From positions 12,420,089 to 12,484,088 of the forward strand of contig OX365956.1 in NCBI GenBank assembly GCA_947247005.1: a DNA stretch of 64,000 bases. The letters run 5' to 3'. This document shows, in pieces, positions 11,501 to 23,500 of this stretch. The notes beneath the pieces were generated by a model. The model ran no database searches and had not been told where the DNA came from. It worked only from the letters and a program-made list of their open reading frames with translations. Made by a program: the position numbers and the translations under genes. The stretch is from Spisula solida (taxonomy: Eukaryota > Mollusca > Bivalvia > Venerida > Mactridae). How positions within the stretch are numbered: the stretch's first letter is position 1; the number at the start of each line of letters is the position of its first letter.

Positions 11501-14500
11501 ATTCATATGTATTTTGTTGTGAGTTTGGGATGTTCTATGTTGAAACTTAACTATTAGGTCTTAATAGTAGTTAATACTCTTTCATTACAGTTTAGGACAT
11601 GTAAAGGTCATTGTTAATTTCTAAATTATTTCGAAGTAGTTTGAATGTTTCAATTGAATATCTTTATTATTATTTCATTTTTACGCAGTTGTGGTTAAAA
11701 AGAATAAGATATAAATTAAGTAAAGTTGACTTCCCCGGTCACTCTTACATTTGCTAAGCGAGTAATTATTGAATTTCCCCAATTATTTTTATAAGTATGC
11801 AATATTATTGCAATTTAATATATTTTAAGTACAGAGTATTTGTTCATTGAATTTCTTATATTCAATGATATCTCAGAAGTATGCATTTTACTAAGTATTG
11901 CATTATAAGTAATTAATTAAGTAATGATTGATTGTTCATTGAATTTTGAATATCCGTATAGTAATAATATCTAATTGAACTTATCATTTGTGTCAAATAT
12001 ATTGTATAGTAATAATAAGTTCTATTTACAACACAGTATTCATTAATTTGGGAACTTATTAAATATTTGACTGATAACTATCACAGAATCTGTGTATATC
12101 CGTGTAACTATTACATGAAATATTGTCATATATATAACATGTATGTTTTTTATGATATATTTCTTGACACATTATATTTCTACAATTCATGACTTGCAAT
12201 AAAGGTTATTTCGAACCATACATCTGTGGAACTTATCATTTGCAGAAAATAAAGGTCGTTATATTCCGTACTGCACAAAGTCTACAAGGAAATATCAACA
12301 CATAGAAAAACCACACATCACCGCTGCGTAAAAGGTTAAACAAGATAACTTTGTGTATGACTTTGTGTCAATTTACTTCACGTGTTAAATTAAATGAACT
12401 TTGTGGATATTGTATAAAGTTGTTATAGACTGTAATAAACGTCAAAAACTAATTACGACGTTGTGTTCATTTGGGACAGTATTGTGTATAACATATAATA
12501 GAACAGCAGTAATAAGCAGAAGTTGGTAGTCATCATTAATAGATACCAACGGCATACTCCGGAGAGCAGGATCATTGGCGCTTCATCAACACAAATAGCG
12601 CAACACAATCCACACACAGCGTTCATCAGTTGCGAAGTAGTCAGCGCAAAGCGACACTTTGTAATAGTTTTGGTGGAGAATCCGGGTACAACACTATTCA
12701 GCTGTTGCAGCTTTCCCGATACCTCTACAGTACAGCAAGCGAGTATTTCCCACATTGGTGTTGAGAGAACTGACAGCTATCGGAAAGAAACACATTGAAG
12801 AAGGTCACTCTACAAAGGATCATAGACGCATAGCCATGATACCAAGAGGACCATTCAAGTTTTACCATAATAGGCCTGCAGTTAATATGGTTCAGATGCT
12901 TCTACAGCCAGAATGGCAGAGGACTGGAAATTCTAAATGTGAACGTTGTGGTGAGATGCATAATCTTTATTCTATTTGTAAAGCTTTGCATCGGAGATGC
13001 TATAAATGTAGATCATATGGTCACTATTCAAATTTATGTAAAACCAAGATGACCAAAAATCAACCCGACCACCAACCAGAAACAGCTGAACCAACCATCC
13101 TACTGAAAGAAGATCCAGTTGTAAATGAAAGGTCATATGTATGTTGTTTAATGCCTTTCAGTAGTGTGGAAAATGTTAATTTAAAGAAATTGTGTGAATT
13201 TAATTCAGCTATCGGAAATTCAAATAAAGTTAAAAAGTTGCAAAGCAAGCTTGATCAAGTGTCAAACGAGTTGAAAGAGCTGAAGTGTACTTCTCCAACA
13301 TCTGAAGTAAACACAGTGAACAATATAGAAACACCAAGAAGTGAACAGAACAAACAACCGGGATATGAGTCAACTACACCAAATGAAATATATGAAATTT
13401 TGATTGAAGATATAAAATCTCTGACAACATGGTTTAGTGACATTGTGGTCCATGAGAGAGTTCCAAAGCCTTTGATAAATTATTTTCAAAACTTGCCTTT
13501 CCATTGTGAACATTGTGGCTCAACTAAGTACCATACAGAACATATGTGTGCAGCATTTGTAATGCGAACATTGTATGATAAGACATGCATGTTTTGTGAT
13601 ATTGGTCTTTGTGGTAAGACATGGCACCTGTCAGCATTCTGTCCAAAGAAGCCATTTTAATATGTACATTATTTCTTGTTTACTTTCGGGTCGAAAGTTC
13701 AAAAAGCAGGGGAGAATTATAACAATGCATATTTTCACAATATTTCTTGTTACAACTGCATAATTATAAAGATTTATATTTCTTAATATCTGAAGTTATC
13801 AAAGTATTTATTCATTCATTTGGTATGATATATAGACATATTTAGTATCAAAATTAATGTTGTTTTATAAGGAATATGAATTGAATAGTATTAAGAAATA
13901 AATGTTGAGTTAATTTCAATATTTTAAAATAGTTTGATAATTTGAAATATGCTTAAGTACCATATTGGTAGAATATTGTATAACCATAAGTATGTATATT
14001 TATGCCACATGGCTTTTCATTGTTTCATCAACATTTCCTGTTCAGTTGAGACAGTTTGTCACCAAATATATTTTATAAGTGTTTAACTTGATTAATACCT
14101 ATTGTGTTGAAACAAGCTGTTAAATTGAGAAAGATTTAAGTTGTTTCTCAACTTAGACATAAGTAATAGATTCCATCTGTCAAGTTAAGCCTATGGCTTC
14201 TGGCTATGATTGGTTAAGTAATCAATAGGTTGAACCAATGAAATGTAAATGTTTAATTGAATTGATTTCCCAACCAATGAGATTGTTATATAATATTTAG
14301 TAATTTTAAAAGTAAAATAAAATAATGTAACTTATATAATTAAAAGGGACACTTTTGAGATACTTTTTGGAACTTGTAGAAATAAGATTACTGTGTGTAA
14401 TAAAAGAAACATTTTGACTTTATAAGAAATTTACAAACAAGATAACTTTGTGTATGACTTTGTGTCAATTTACTTCACGTGTTAAATTAAATGAACTTTG

Positions 14501-17500
14501 TGGATATTGTATAAAGTTGTTATAGACTGTAATAAACGTCAAAAACTAATTACGACGTTGTGTTCATTTGGGACAGTATTGTGTATAACATATAATAGAA
14601 CAGCAGTAATAAGCAGAAGTTGGTAGTCATCATTAATAGATACCAACGGCATACTCCGGAGAGCAGGATCATTGGCGCTTCATCAACACAAATAGCGCAA
14701 CACAATCCACACACAGCGTTCATCAGTTGCGAAGTAGTCAGCGCAAAGCGACACTTTGTAATACTTATACTAATATTTGATACATGTGTTACCCTGACAA
14801 TTATCTCTGTTCTTTGTTTTGTAGGTGACATTTGATCCAGAGATTTTCTTCAATGTGTTTTTGCCTGTAATCATATTTGAAGCTGGATACAGCATGAAAA
14901 GGGTAAGAACTGGTCCATGATACGAGGATGCGTTAAGCTCACTTTTGTGATCATGCACTCTTTGTCCGTCATGTGCCCTTCATCCATCATCGTTCTGTTC
15001 ACAATTGCTTTTGTAGACACTACAGATCATAAATTTCTCTTAATCTTAATGAAACTTGGTGACAATAATGATCTCGACAAAATCTAGGTCAAGTTCAATA
15101 TGGGGTCAAAAACTTAGGGTTTCCACTGGGTCGTGTGGTTTGCTTGTGTGGCTCATAACTCTAGAAGTATAATTTTGAGCAACAGTCTTTACATGTTCTT
15201 TGAGTATTAGTCAGTATGTGTAGTTGCCCACCTTAATATTTTGATAATCGGATCTGGAGGCCTTTAACATGAGCGAGCGCTACGTAGCGCTTTCTACGGG
15301 AGGTAATCCATGCCTTCTATATTTAATTGAACAGGAGTTAACTGAATAAAGGCGCTCGGGCAATAGACCCCTGACCTGTATTAGCAGAGTTGTTGCTCTT
15401 AAAATGAAAGTTTGCTTTTGTTGCTCTTAACTCAATATTTGTGCTCCAATCATCAATTTGTGTAGGAATACTTGACATGTACATTTGAGTAATGGTCCTT
15501 GACATGGGCAAATGGCAAGTGGAGGCACCAAACAATGTCCAGTTTCTGATGAAATTTCAATGTTTCAATTGATAGTCTCATTAAATTACATGAATCTTTG
15601 TTCAGTTTTATAATAAGTGTAATTATATTTTCTTGTCTTCAGAGGTATTTCTTCCGAAACTTTGGGGCGATAGTGATGTATGCGTTTCTAGGCACTACAA
15701 TATCTTGTGCCGTAGTAGGGTAAGTTCCTCGATTTCAATTGGCAATGCTACATGTATTCAGGGCTGTCAATTTTCATGATTTATCCGGAATTCCGGGTTT
15801 ATAACCCCTGAAAGGGCACTGACTCCTGACCAAAATAAAAGTTATTTGATGAAAATATCTCAAGAAATGGCAAAGTTATTGTAAATTTTAATCTGCTCTG
15901 AAGGATTTTCTTGTATACATGTACAAATTACTTATTGTAGGGTAATTATGGAAACAAGGCCTCTTGTTTGGCAAAAATGGTTGGCCGCAAGTTATGATGT
16001 CGTAATATTGGTCAAATAATAAAAATAATGACTGCGCATCCAAGGTTGTGACCTTACTTTATTGTAGGATAAACATTTTTAATATTTTTTATTTCTTAAA
16101 TGATAGTTATATAAATAAAATGGAATTGCATCAATTCATATTTCTAAAATTTCCGAATTAATTTTGTTAGAAATTTTGCAGAGATATTGTTAATGTTACA
16201 TTATTTTATGTCATTGTAGGGGTTTAATGTTTGCTTTCACAAGATTTCTTCCCATGGAATTCACAGTAAATGATTGCTTCTTCTTTGGAGCCATAATCTC
16301 AGCCACAGATCCAGGTAAGATATAGTGCTAGTCTTGCAATCAATGCATTTATAATGACTGCTGGTATTTTTGCCACTGATTTCAGTGGAGTTGTCTACAT
16401 TTAACTGATTTAGTACATTTAACTGATTTAGGCTGTCCTTAAAAATTGTTAGTTTGTGGTAACGCGACCCAACATTTTTAAGGTGGGTAGGTAGGTTGAA
16501 TTTCTTTGTTTGTATAGAAATATTTTTTTGGGAGTCTGCAAAAACAATTGGGTCGATATAGTTATATAAGCAAATGGGCTGAAAAACATTGAGTAGGGGG
16601 CCATTTCGATTGGTAGGTAGCGTTACCTCAAACAAACATTTTTTTAAGGACGGCCTTTAGTCAGAAAACTTATCAATATTTCTATTCCTATTGCAGTATT
16701 ACGATAATACTAATATAACTATGAAGCAGGAAACATCATAAAACTAAACACTATGCACCAACGTCATGCAGGGCTTCCTCTGGAGAATATTTACTTTCGC
16801 CACTTGGGCCAAATCTTTTTTCAAGATTTCTATTTTATATTTGATTAATGTATTATACACATGTGGAATGAGATGACCTACATCTATTGACAAGAGGAAA
16901 CAAATCTATCCAACATTTTATAAGAGTTATTCCCCTTCTCTGACTTTGAATTTTTAAACAAAAATGTCAATTTTTCAAAGACTATTAACTGTATCCACTT
17001 TAAACTCCACATAGTTATTCACCATCACAAGGGGAGTCCATACTGACACGTCTAGTACCACTGTGACCATATTTATGAGTTATCTTCCCTTGTTACTTTT
17101 AGAATTTTTCCTCACAGATGAGCAAGGGTGCTATCGAGTACAAGAAAGTCAAGCGCCCAGCATACGTAGGCGGTGCTCTTGTTAAGCGACTGTTGTCAGG
17201 GTGGTCATTTAACACAAGTTACACTGTATGTGTGTTTGATAGATTTCCTGCATTTTTATCAATTTATTGTTGTTCTTTCATTTAGAACCCAATAATCATC
17301 CATTTTGTGCTTTTATCTATTACAGTGACAGTGTTGGCAATATTTCATGATTTGAATGTAGACGTAACATTGTATGCCTTGGTGTTTGGTGAGAGTGTGT
17401 TAAATGATGCTGTAGCTATTGTTTTATCAGGGTAAGTTTTCATGTTTTCACACTCAAACACATACTCATGCTTGTCATGCACTTGACACATTTGTTATAC

Positions 17501-20500
17501 GCTCAGATTCAAAGTATCGATTCAAAATTATCTATAACCAATGGTCGGATTTCAAGGAAACTTCTCAAGACTAATAAGACCTCCGAAGTTTTTGGGATAT
17601 ATATGAGTGAGCTTCTCTGTCTGTCTGTCTGTTTGTCCGTTTTTGGTTTCCAGATGATAACTTTAGTAACAGGGGAGTCAATTTTCCTGATTTATCCGGC
17701 GTTTATCCTCCCTGATAGAGAATGGCTTCTGTCCATAATAAAAGTTATTTGATGAAAATATCTCAAGAAATGGCGAAGTTATGGTAAATTTAATCTGCTC
17801 TGAAGGAATTTCATTAGTACAAACTGAGTTAATTTTGGAAACAATGTCATTGAAGGTCTCTTTTTGGCAAAAATGGTTGGCTGCATTTTAATTTCTTGAT
17901 TTTTAATTTGGCCCTGTTGACTCCCCTGTAGTAAGGATTGAGAAAGTGTTAGTGTGATAAAACATACGTAAATATGCCGCTCAAGTTCAAAAGTGGAGCC
18001 ATTGTAGTCAAAGTCACACTAAAGGTATCGTCACTGTGTTTCAATTCTAGTTCGTACCAAGCCTAGTTGAATGTCAGCAGCTTAACGTATTGTCATTAAT
18101 TTCAGCTGTGTACTTGCCCTTTTTAGCTCAAATGTCACAAAGTGAAATGATGAGCTTTTGTGATCTTTCTTCGTTTGTTGTTCGTCATCTGTTTTGTGCT
18201 TGTGTAGACACTACAGGAAACACTTAGGTCACATATTTTCAGGGGTGTCAATATTCCTGATTTATCTATCCTGAAAGAGCTATGATTCCTGATCAAAATA
18301 AAAGTTATTTGATGAAATTATCTCAAGAAATGGCAAAGTTATGGTAAACCTAATCTGCTCTGAAGGATTTGAATCAGTACAAACTCAGTTAAATATGGAA
18401 ACTTTGCAGTTGAAGTGTCATGTTTGGCAAGAATATGGCTGAATATGATTTTCAGGATTTTTAATTTGGTTCTGTTGACACCCCTGTATTGTGTCTAATA
18501 TTTTTGGATGGTGGTCACAATGATCATCACTACTAAATCTAGGTCAAGTTTGTAATTGTGTTTTCTGGGTTAACCTTATACCAGCGTTTTAGATCAATTA
18601 TCAGACGTTCGACATACATAGTTATTATACTCCATAGTGTGACAGTGTCATCTGCACTGTTCAAGGACAAATACTTGGTTGGGTGGAAAATCATGGAAAA
18701 TCCTTGTGTAGACAGTAAAAGTCACATTTTTTGCCTAAATTCATTGAAGGCGGTCACAATGATTTCTATAATAAATCTAAGTCAGGTACTGTGTTAGGTT
18801 ATCTGGATTCAAAACCTTGGTCACCGGATCAGATCATGGAAAAATTGTGTATGCAAAAGAGGCTTCATTTTTGTTGAGCCCGATTGCGGAGAGCTGGAAA
18901 TAGCCGCCACAAAAGCAGTTAAGTGCCACTATTGGGATAATGGGTGATGTATGGTAAAAAACTAGGTCACACCATAAAAATTATTGCATTAGAAGCTCAA
19001 TCTTATTCAGAAAACGTGTATAATTACTTCATAATTTACCATAGAGGTTTGCATGCACTACTATGACAGGTGTGAGACCTAGGGCCCAAAGAGCTCTCTT
19101 GTTTGTTTTGCATTTACGAGGGGCATTTTTTAAAATGCCCCTTGTATAATGTATTGTCTTTAATGTATAAATTCCTGTGACAGGTCTATTTTAGAGTTTG
19201 AAAAAAGGCAGGTTTTTATATTTCTGTATTTTGACTGACCTGCATGGTGCTGATGATTATCCTAACCCAGGCTTAGATCCTCTAGTTGCTGAATGTTTCA
19301 TCAAATGTCTATAGACATATTTTGTTTTAACCTAACTTTAGTGACTGTAACATCATGTTACCAATGTCAATGTAAATTAATTGCTTGAATATCATCCTGC
19401 TTTTAGCTGACCTGCACAAGTTGAGCTTTATTTTGTGATCCTCCTACATGAGGTATACATCGTCTGTCAATAATTTGACTGTTAACACTCTAGAGGTCAC
19501 AGTTTTGAATTTATCTTAATGAAACTTGTACAAAATGTTTGTCTATCAAATCTAGGTTAACTTTGAAAATGATTTTGATGTCTGTTTGTCAGTTTTGTGA
19601 TCACTCTTTGTCTAACTGTCATCTGTCTACAAGTTGCTTGTGTAGACACTGGAGGTCACAATTTTGGCTCAGTCTTTATGAAACTTAGTCAGAATGATCT
19701 TCTCAACAAAATCAAGGTCAAGTTCGATAATGGGTCATTTGAGGTCCAACACTAGTTCAGTAGACCAAATCATAGAAACCCCTTGTGTAAACACAAGAGG
19801 TAACAATTTTAGCTTAATCTTCATGAAACTTGGTGAAAATGATCATCTTATCTAATTCTGGGTTGATTTCGATATTGAGTCATCTGGAGTCAAAACTAGG
19901 TGACTAGGTTAAATAATAAAAAATCCTTGTGCATGCTATAGAGGCTGTATTTTTCACTGGATCTTCGTGAAAATTGGTCAGAATGTTTATCAAAGTTGAG
20001 TTTGAGCATGGGTCATCTGGGAATAATAACTAGGTCACTAGATCAAGTCATAGAAAAAACCTTTTGTATGCTGTAGAAGCTGTTATATATATATATATAT
20101 GTCAAGTGAGTGAACTAGGGCTCTTTGGGGCCTCTTGTTAATATATGACGAGAAACTAACAGTACTTATGTGATAAGCAATGTCAAATTTAGGCAATAAT
20201 CACAGCTCTATCAAAAATTAAGAGAAAGGTCTAAACAGACATTTAAAATAATGAAATGGTCATCGGGAGAGATAATGTAGGATATAGAGAAAAGTCTTCT
20301 GTGTCACAGTGTGCAACTCCTCCTACATTTCTTCAAGAATTCGGATGAAACTTTCACAGATGAACCCTCATGAGGTGCCATAGCGCATATTGTCATGGTT
20401 TTAAATTTTGACTATTTTTGACAGAATTATGGCTCTTTGCAGACAGCACATTTAATGGGGAGTAGGGCCATGGAGGTCAAGATCACCTTTGCTAAAAATA

Positions 20501-23500
20501 AAAGCAGTTGCATTGAGAAATCATGATCGGGGGTGTCAATTTTCCTGATTTATCTGGATTTCCGGATTTTTCATTCCTCAAAGAGCAATGACTTCTCCCC
20601 AAAATACAAGTTATTTGATGAAAATATCCAAAGAAATGGCAAAGTTATTGAAAATTTAATCTGCTCTGAATGAATTTCTTTAATACAAACTGAGTTGAAT
20701 ATGGAAACAATGTCATTGAAGGCCTCTTGTTGGGCAAAAATGTTCTGCCGCACATGATTTTCCTGACTTTTATTTTCGTCCAGTTGACACCCCTGCATGA
20801 TGACACTTGATAGCTTTGTAGGTAGCTTGTGTGAAGGGACAACACTTGAGATTGAAAGTGGGGTTCAAGGTCACTGTTACTTAAAATAGAAAAAAAAACT
20901 TTTTCACTCGATTACTTTTGTTAGAAATGAGATATCATTGTGAAACTTGCAGTGTATATAGCTTATGTGAAGATGTCACTTGTATTCGCAATTGATAGTG
21001 GGCTGCTGGTGTCAAGGTCACAGTTACTAAAAATATATAAATTGATTTTGCTCAATAACATTAGTTAGAAATGAGATATCATGATGAATCTTGCTATGTA
21101 GGTAGCTTTTGTGTAAACAATTGGGATTGAAAGTGGGACTAGTTGGATCAAGGTCATCATTGACCTGGTTTTTCGTGTAATGTCTTCTTCTTATGTTGAC
21201 ATGTGGACTTTGCTTATTTTGTATGTAATAAATTTGGATAAAGAGAAAAATCTTTTGTGCATCTCAAACATTTCTCATGGGATTGAAACCAAACTTTCAC
21301 ATAACTTATGTTAAAAATATTATTTGTATTCAACAATTTTTGCCACAATTATTTTCCCATCGGTGGGGGATATGGCTGTCTGTGACTACTTCTTGTTTCT
21401 AAACAATGTTTGCAGGAATAATGTTATTTATAGATAAATAATGTTGCAAGTTGTGATTGAGAGTGTTGACTACACAGTATGTATACTACATACACACTGT
21501 CTATATACATGTACGAGGGTTGATCGGGAAGTTCGTGTAATTTTGTTGTGAATCGTGTTGTTTTGCACATAAGGAATAATAAATAATATCATAACAATCT
21601 TGTATGCATTATCAAACTCTCTTATAAAAATGAGAAAAATATATCAAACAGTTACATAGTTACGACGATTTCTAAACATCCACTATGCATAGACGCCGCA
21701 CACTAGAAAACTAAACGACGTCACATAACGTCAAACGACATGTAGGTTCAATGTATGGAGCACTTGTCCCACGAAGTGACACGAATATCTGATTTTCCCC
21801 ATACCTAGCTCTTTCGGACAGATCCCATACATAGTTAAAGGAGATTTCTCGAGCTCGCTGACTATCAGTCTAAAGGTTTAATGTCTGTCTTTTTGGGTGA
21901 TTCCGCGCACTTTTCACGTACACACGGAATCACTGTCGATGGCAACCTTTCTCTATTGTTGACTTCAATTGACCTTCTGTGCATTTTGAATCGTCTGTGT
22001 TGTATGTTGGTAACTGCCGGGCTATACGCTTTTAAATTGTCGAACATTTTCATCTTCATTGGTTTCAGTCAGTGTTTGTTTCACATTCCCATGCAACATT
22101 CTGTAAAGCGCCTCAATTCAATGTCACCTCTTTGACGTCATGACGTTGTTTCCGTTTCATTATCAGTATAGTTAAAGATAGTGCTAATTTGATAGCGAAT
22201 GTAGTAAACGACATTATATTCTATGGAAATGACCCCATGATGTTGACGTATGATGTATTATATTTGCGTGAATTTTAGTCACACATAAGACTTTAAAAAC
22301 GGCATTGTTTCAGGAGAACGAAAGATGAAAAATGTCATAATTTTGGTGTGCTGCAACCACGTGTAGTAGCGTTGCCAAGGGTACCGTTAATTGTTGCATA
22401 AGTTGGTGGATTTTTATTCCGTTCTATATTTCAACTTCAATCATGTTGATCATCCTGATATTGAAGTTTCATCAATATATAACTAAAAATGAATAATTTA
22501 TAAGCAAATTACACGAACTTCGCGATCACCCCTCGTATTACTGCATTGCGATACAGCATGACATTGTGTACTTGTGTACTACAGTCATACCTGTGTAATA
22601 CCACCTGCATTGAGTGCTTATTTAGCTTGTCACAAGGCAGCAGTAATAACTTACAGGCATGTAAAACAAGACTATTCTTTTGGTATCATGCTCATGTACT
22701 CATGTATTCCTAGATACTTTCCCGGATACAATATGTAACGTTTTTCTACTGTCGACATATTTGCCCTGTTGACACCCCTGAGGAATACAGTATATCATAC
22801 ATTTTGCATCATGGACATGAACTCATTATATCATACATACATTTTGCAACATGTACTCATTATATCATACATACATTTTGCAACATGTACTCATTATATC
22901 ATACATTTTGCATCATGTACTCATTATATCATACATTTTGCATCATGTACTCATTATATCATACATTTTGCAACATGTACTCATTATATCATACATTTTG
23001 CATCATGTACTCATTATATCATACATACATTTTGCAACATGTACTCATTATATCATACATTTTGCATCATGTACTCATTATATCATACATTTTGCATCAT
23101 GTACTCATTATATCATACATTTTGCATCATGTACTCATTATATCATACATTTTGCATCATGTACTCATTATATCATACATTTTGCAACATGTACTCATTA
23201 TATCATACATTTTGCATCATGTACTCATTATATCATACATTTTGCATCATGCACTCATTATATCATACATTTTGCAACATGTTCATGTACTCATTATATC
23301 ATACATTTTGCAACATGTACTCATTATATCATACATTTTGCAACATGTACTCATTATATCATACATTTTGCAACATGTACTCATTATATCATACATTTTG
23401 CAACATGTACTCATTATATCATACATTTTATCAAATAACCTGCGGTTCAGGAGTGCCGTAAAGCTGTGCCGTAAATATCGTTTGGCACTCCCAGACTGTG

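Larger units (their letters stand above)
7175..14763 (+). mobile_element. Composite of two non-autonomous LTR retroelements in NHE intron 2
   Basis: Order: LTR1 (7175-8700), interior 1, LTR1 (10812-12337), partial LTR2 (12338-12666), interior 2 with a Gag-like ORF, full LTR2 (13718-14763). CTTA(T) lies immediately outside both ends (7171-7175 and 14764-14768), so a single target-site duplication brackets the whole composite. No protease, reverse transcriptase or integrase is visible. It lies in the same orientation as the host gene. Confidence 0.85.

Noticed and set aside
12453..14831. Minus-strand ORFs reading [13 protein letters not shown]
   Set aside because: They occur in both LTR2 copies, antisense to the element, and extend into unrelated flanks at each copy; likely chance.
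21865..22135. ORFs inside the mariner-type element as a transposase
   Set aside because: Too short and with no DDxD or helix-turn-helix pattern that I can see.
22790..23427. CRISPR-like array
   Set aside because: 30-bp units are directly contiguous with no unique spacers, and the DNA is eukaryotic.
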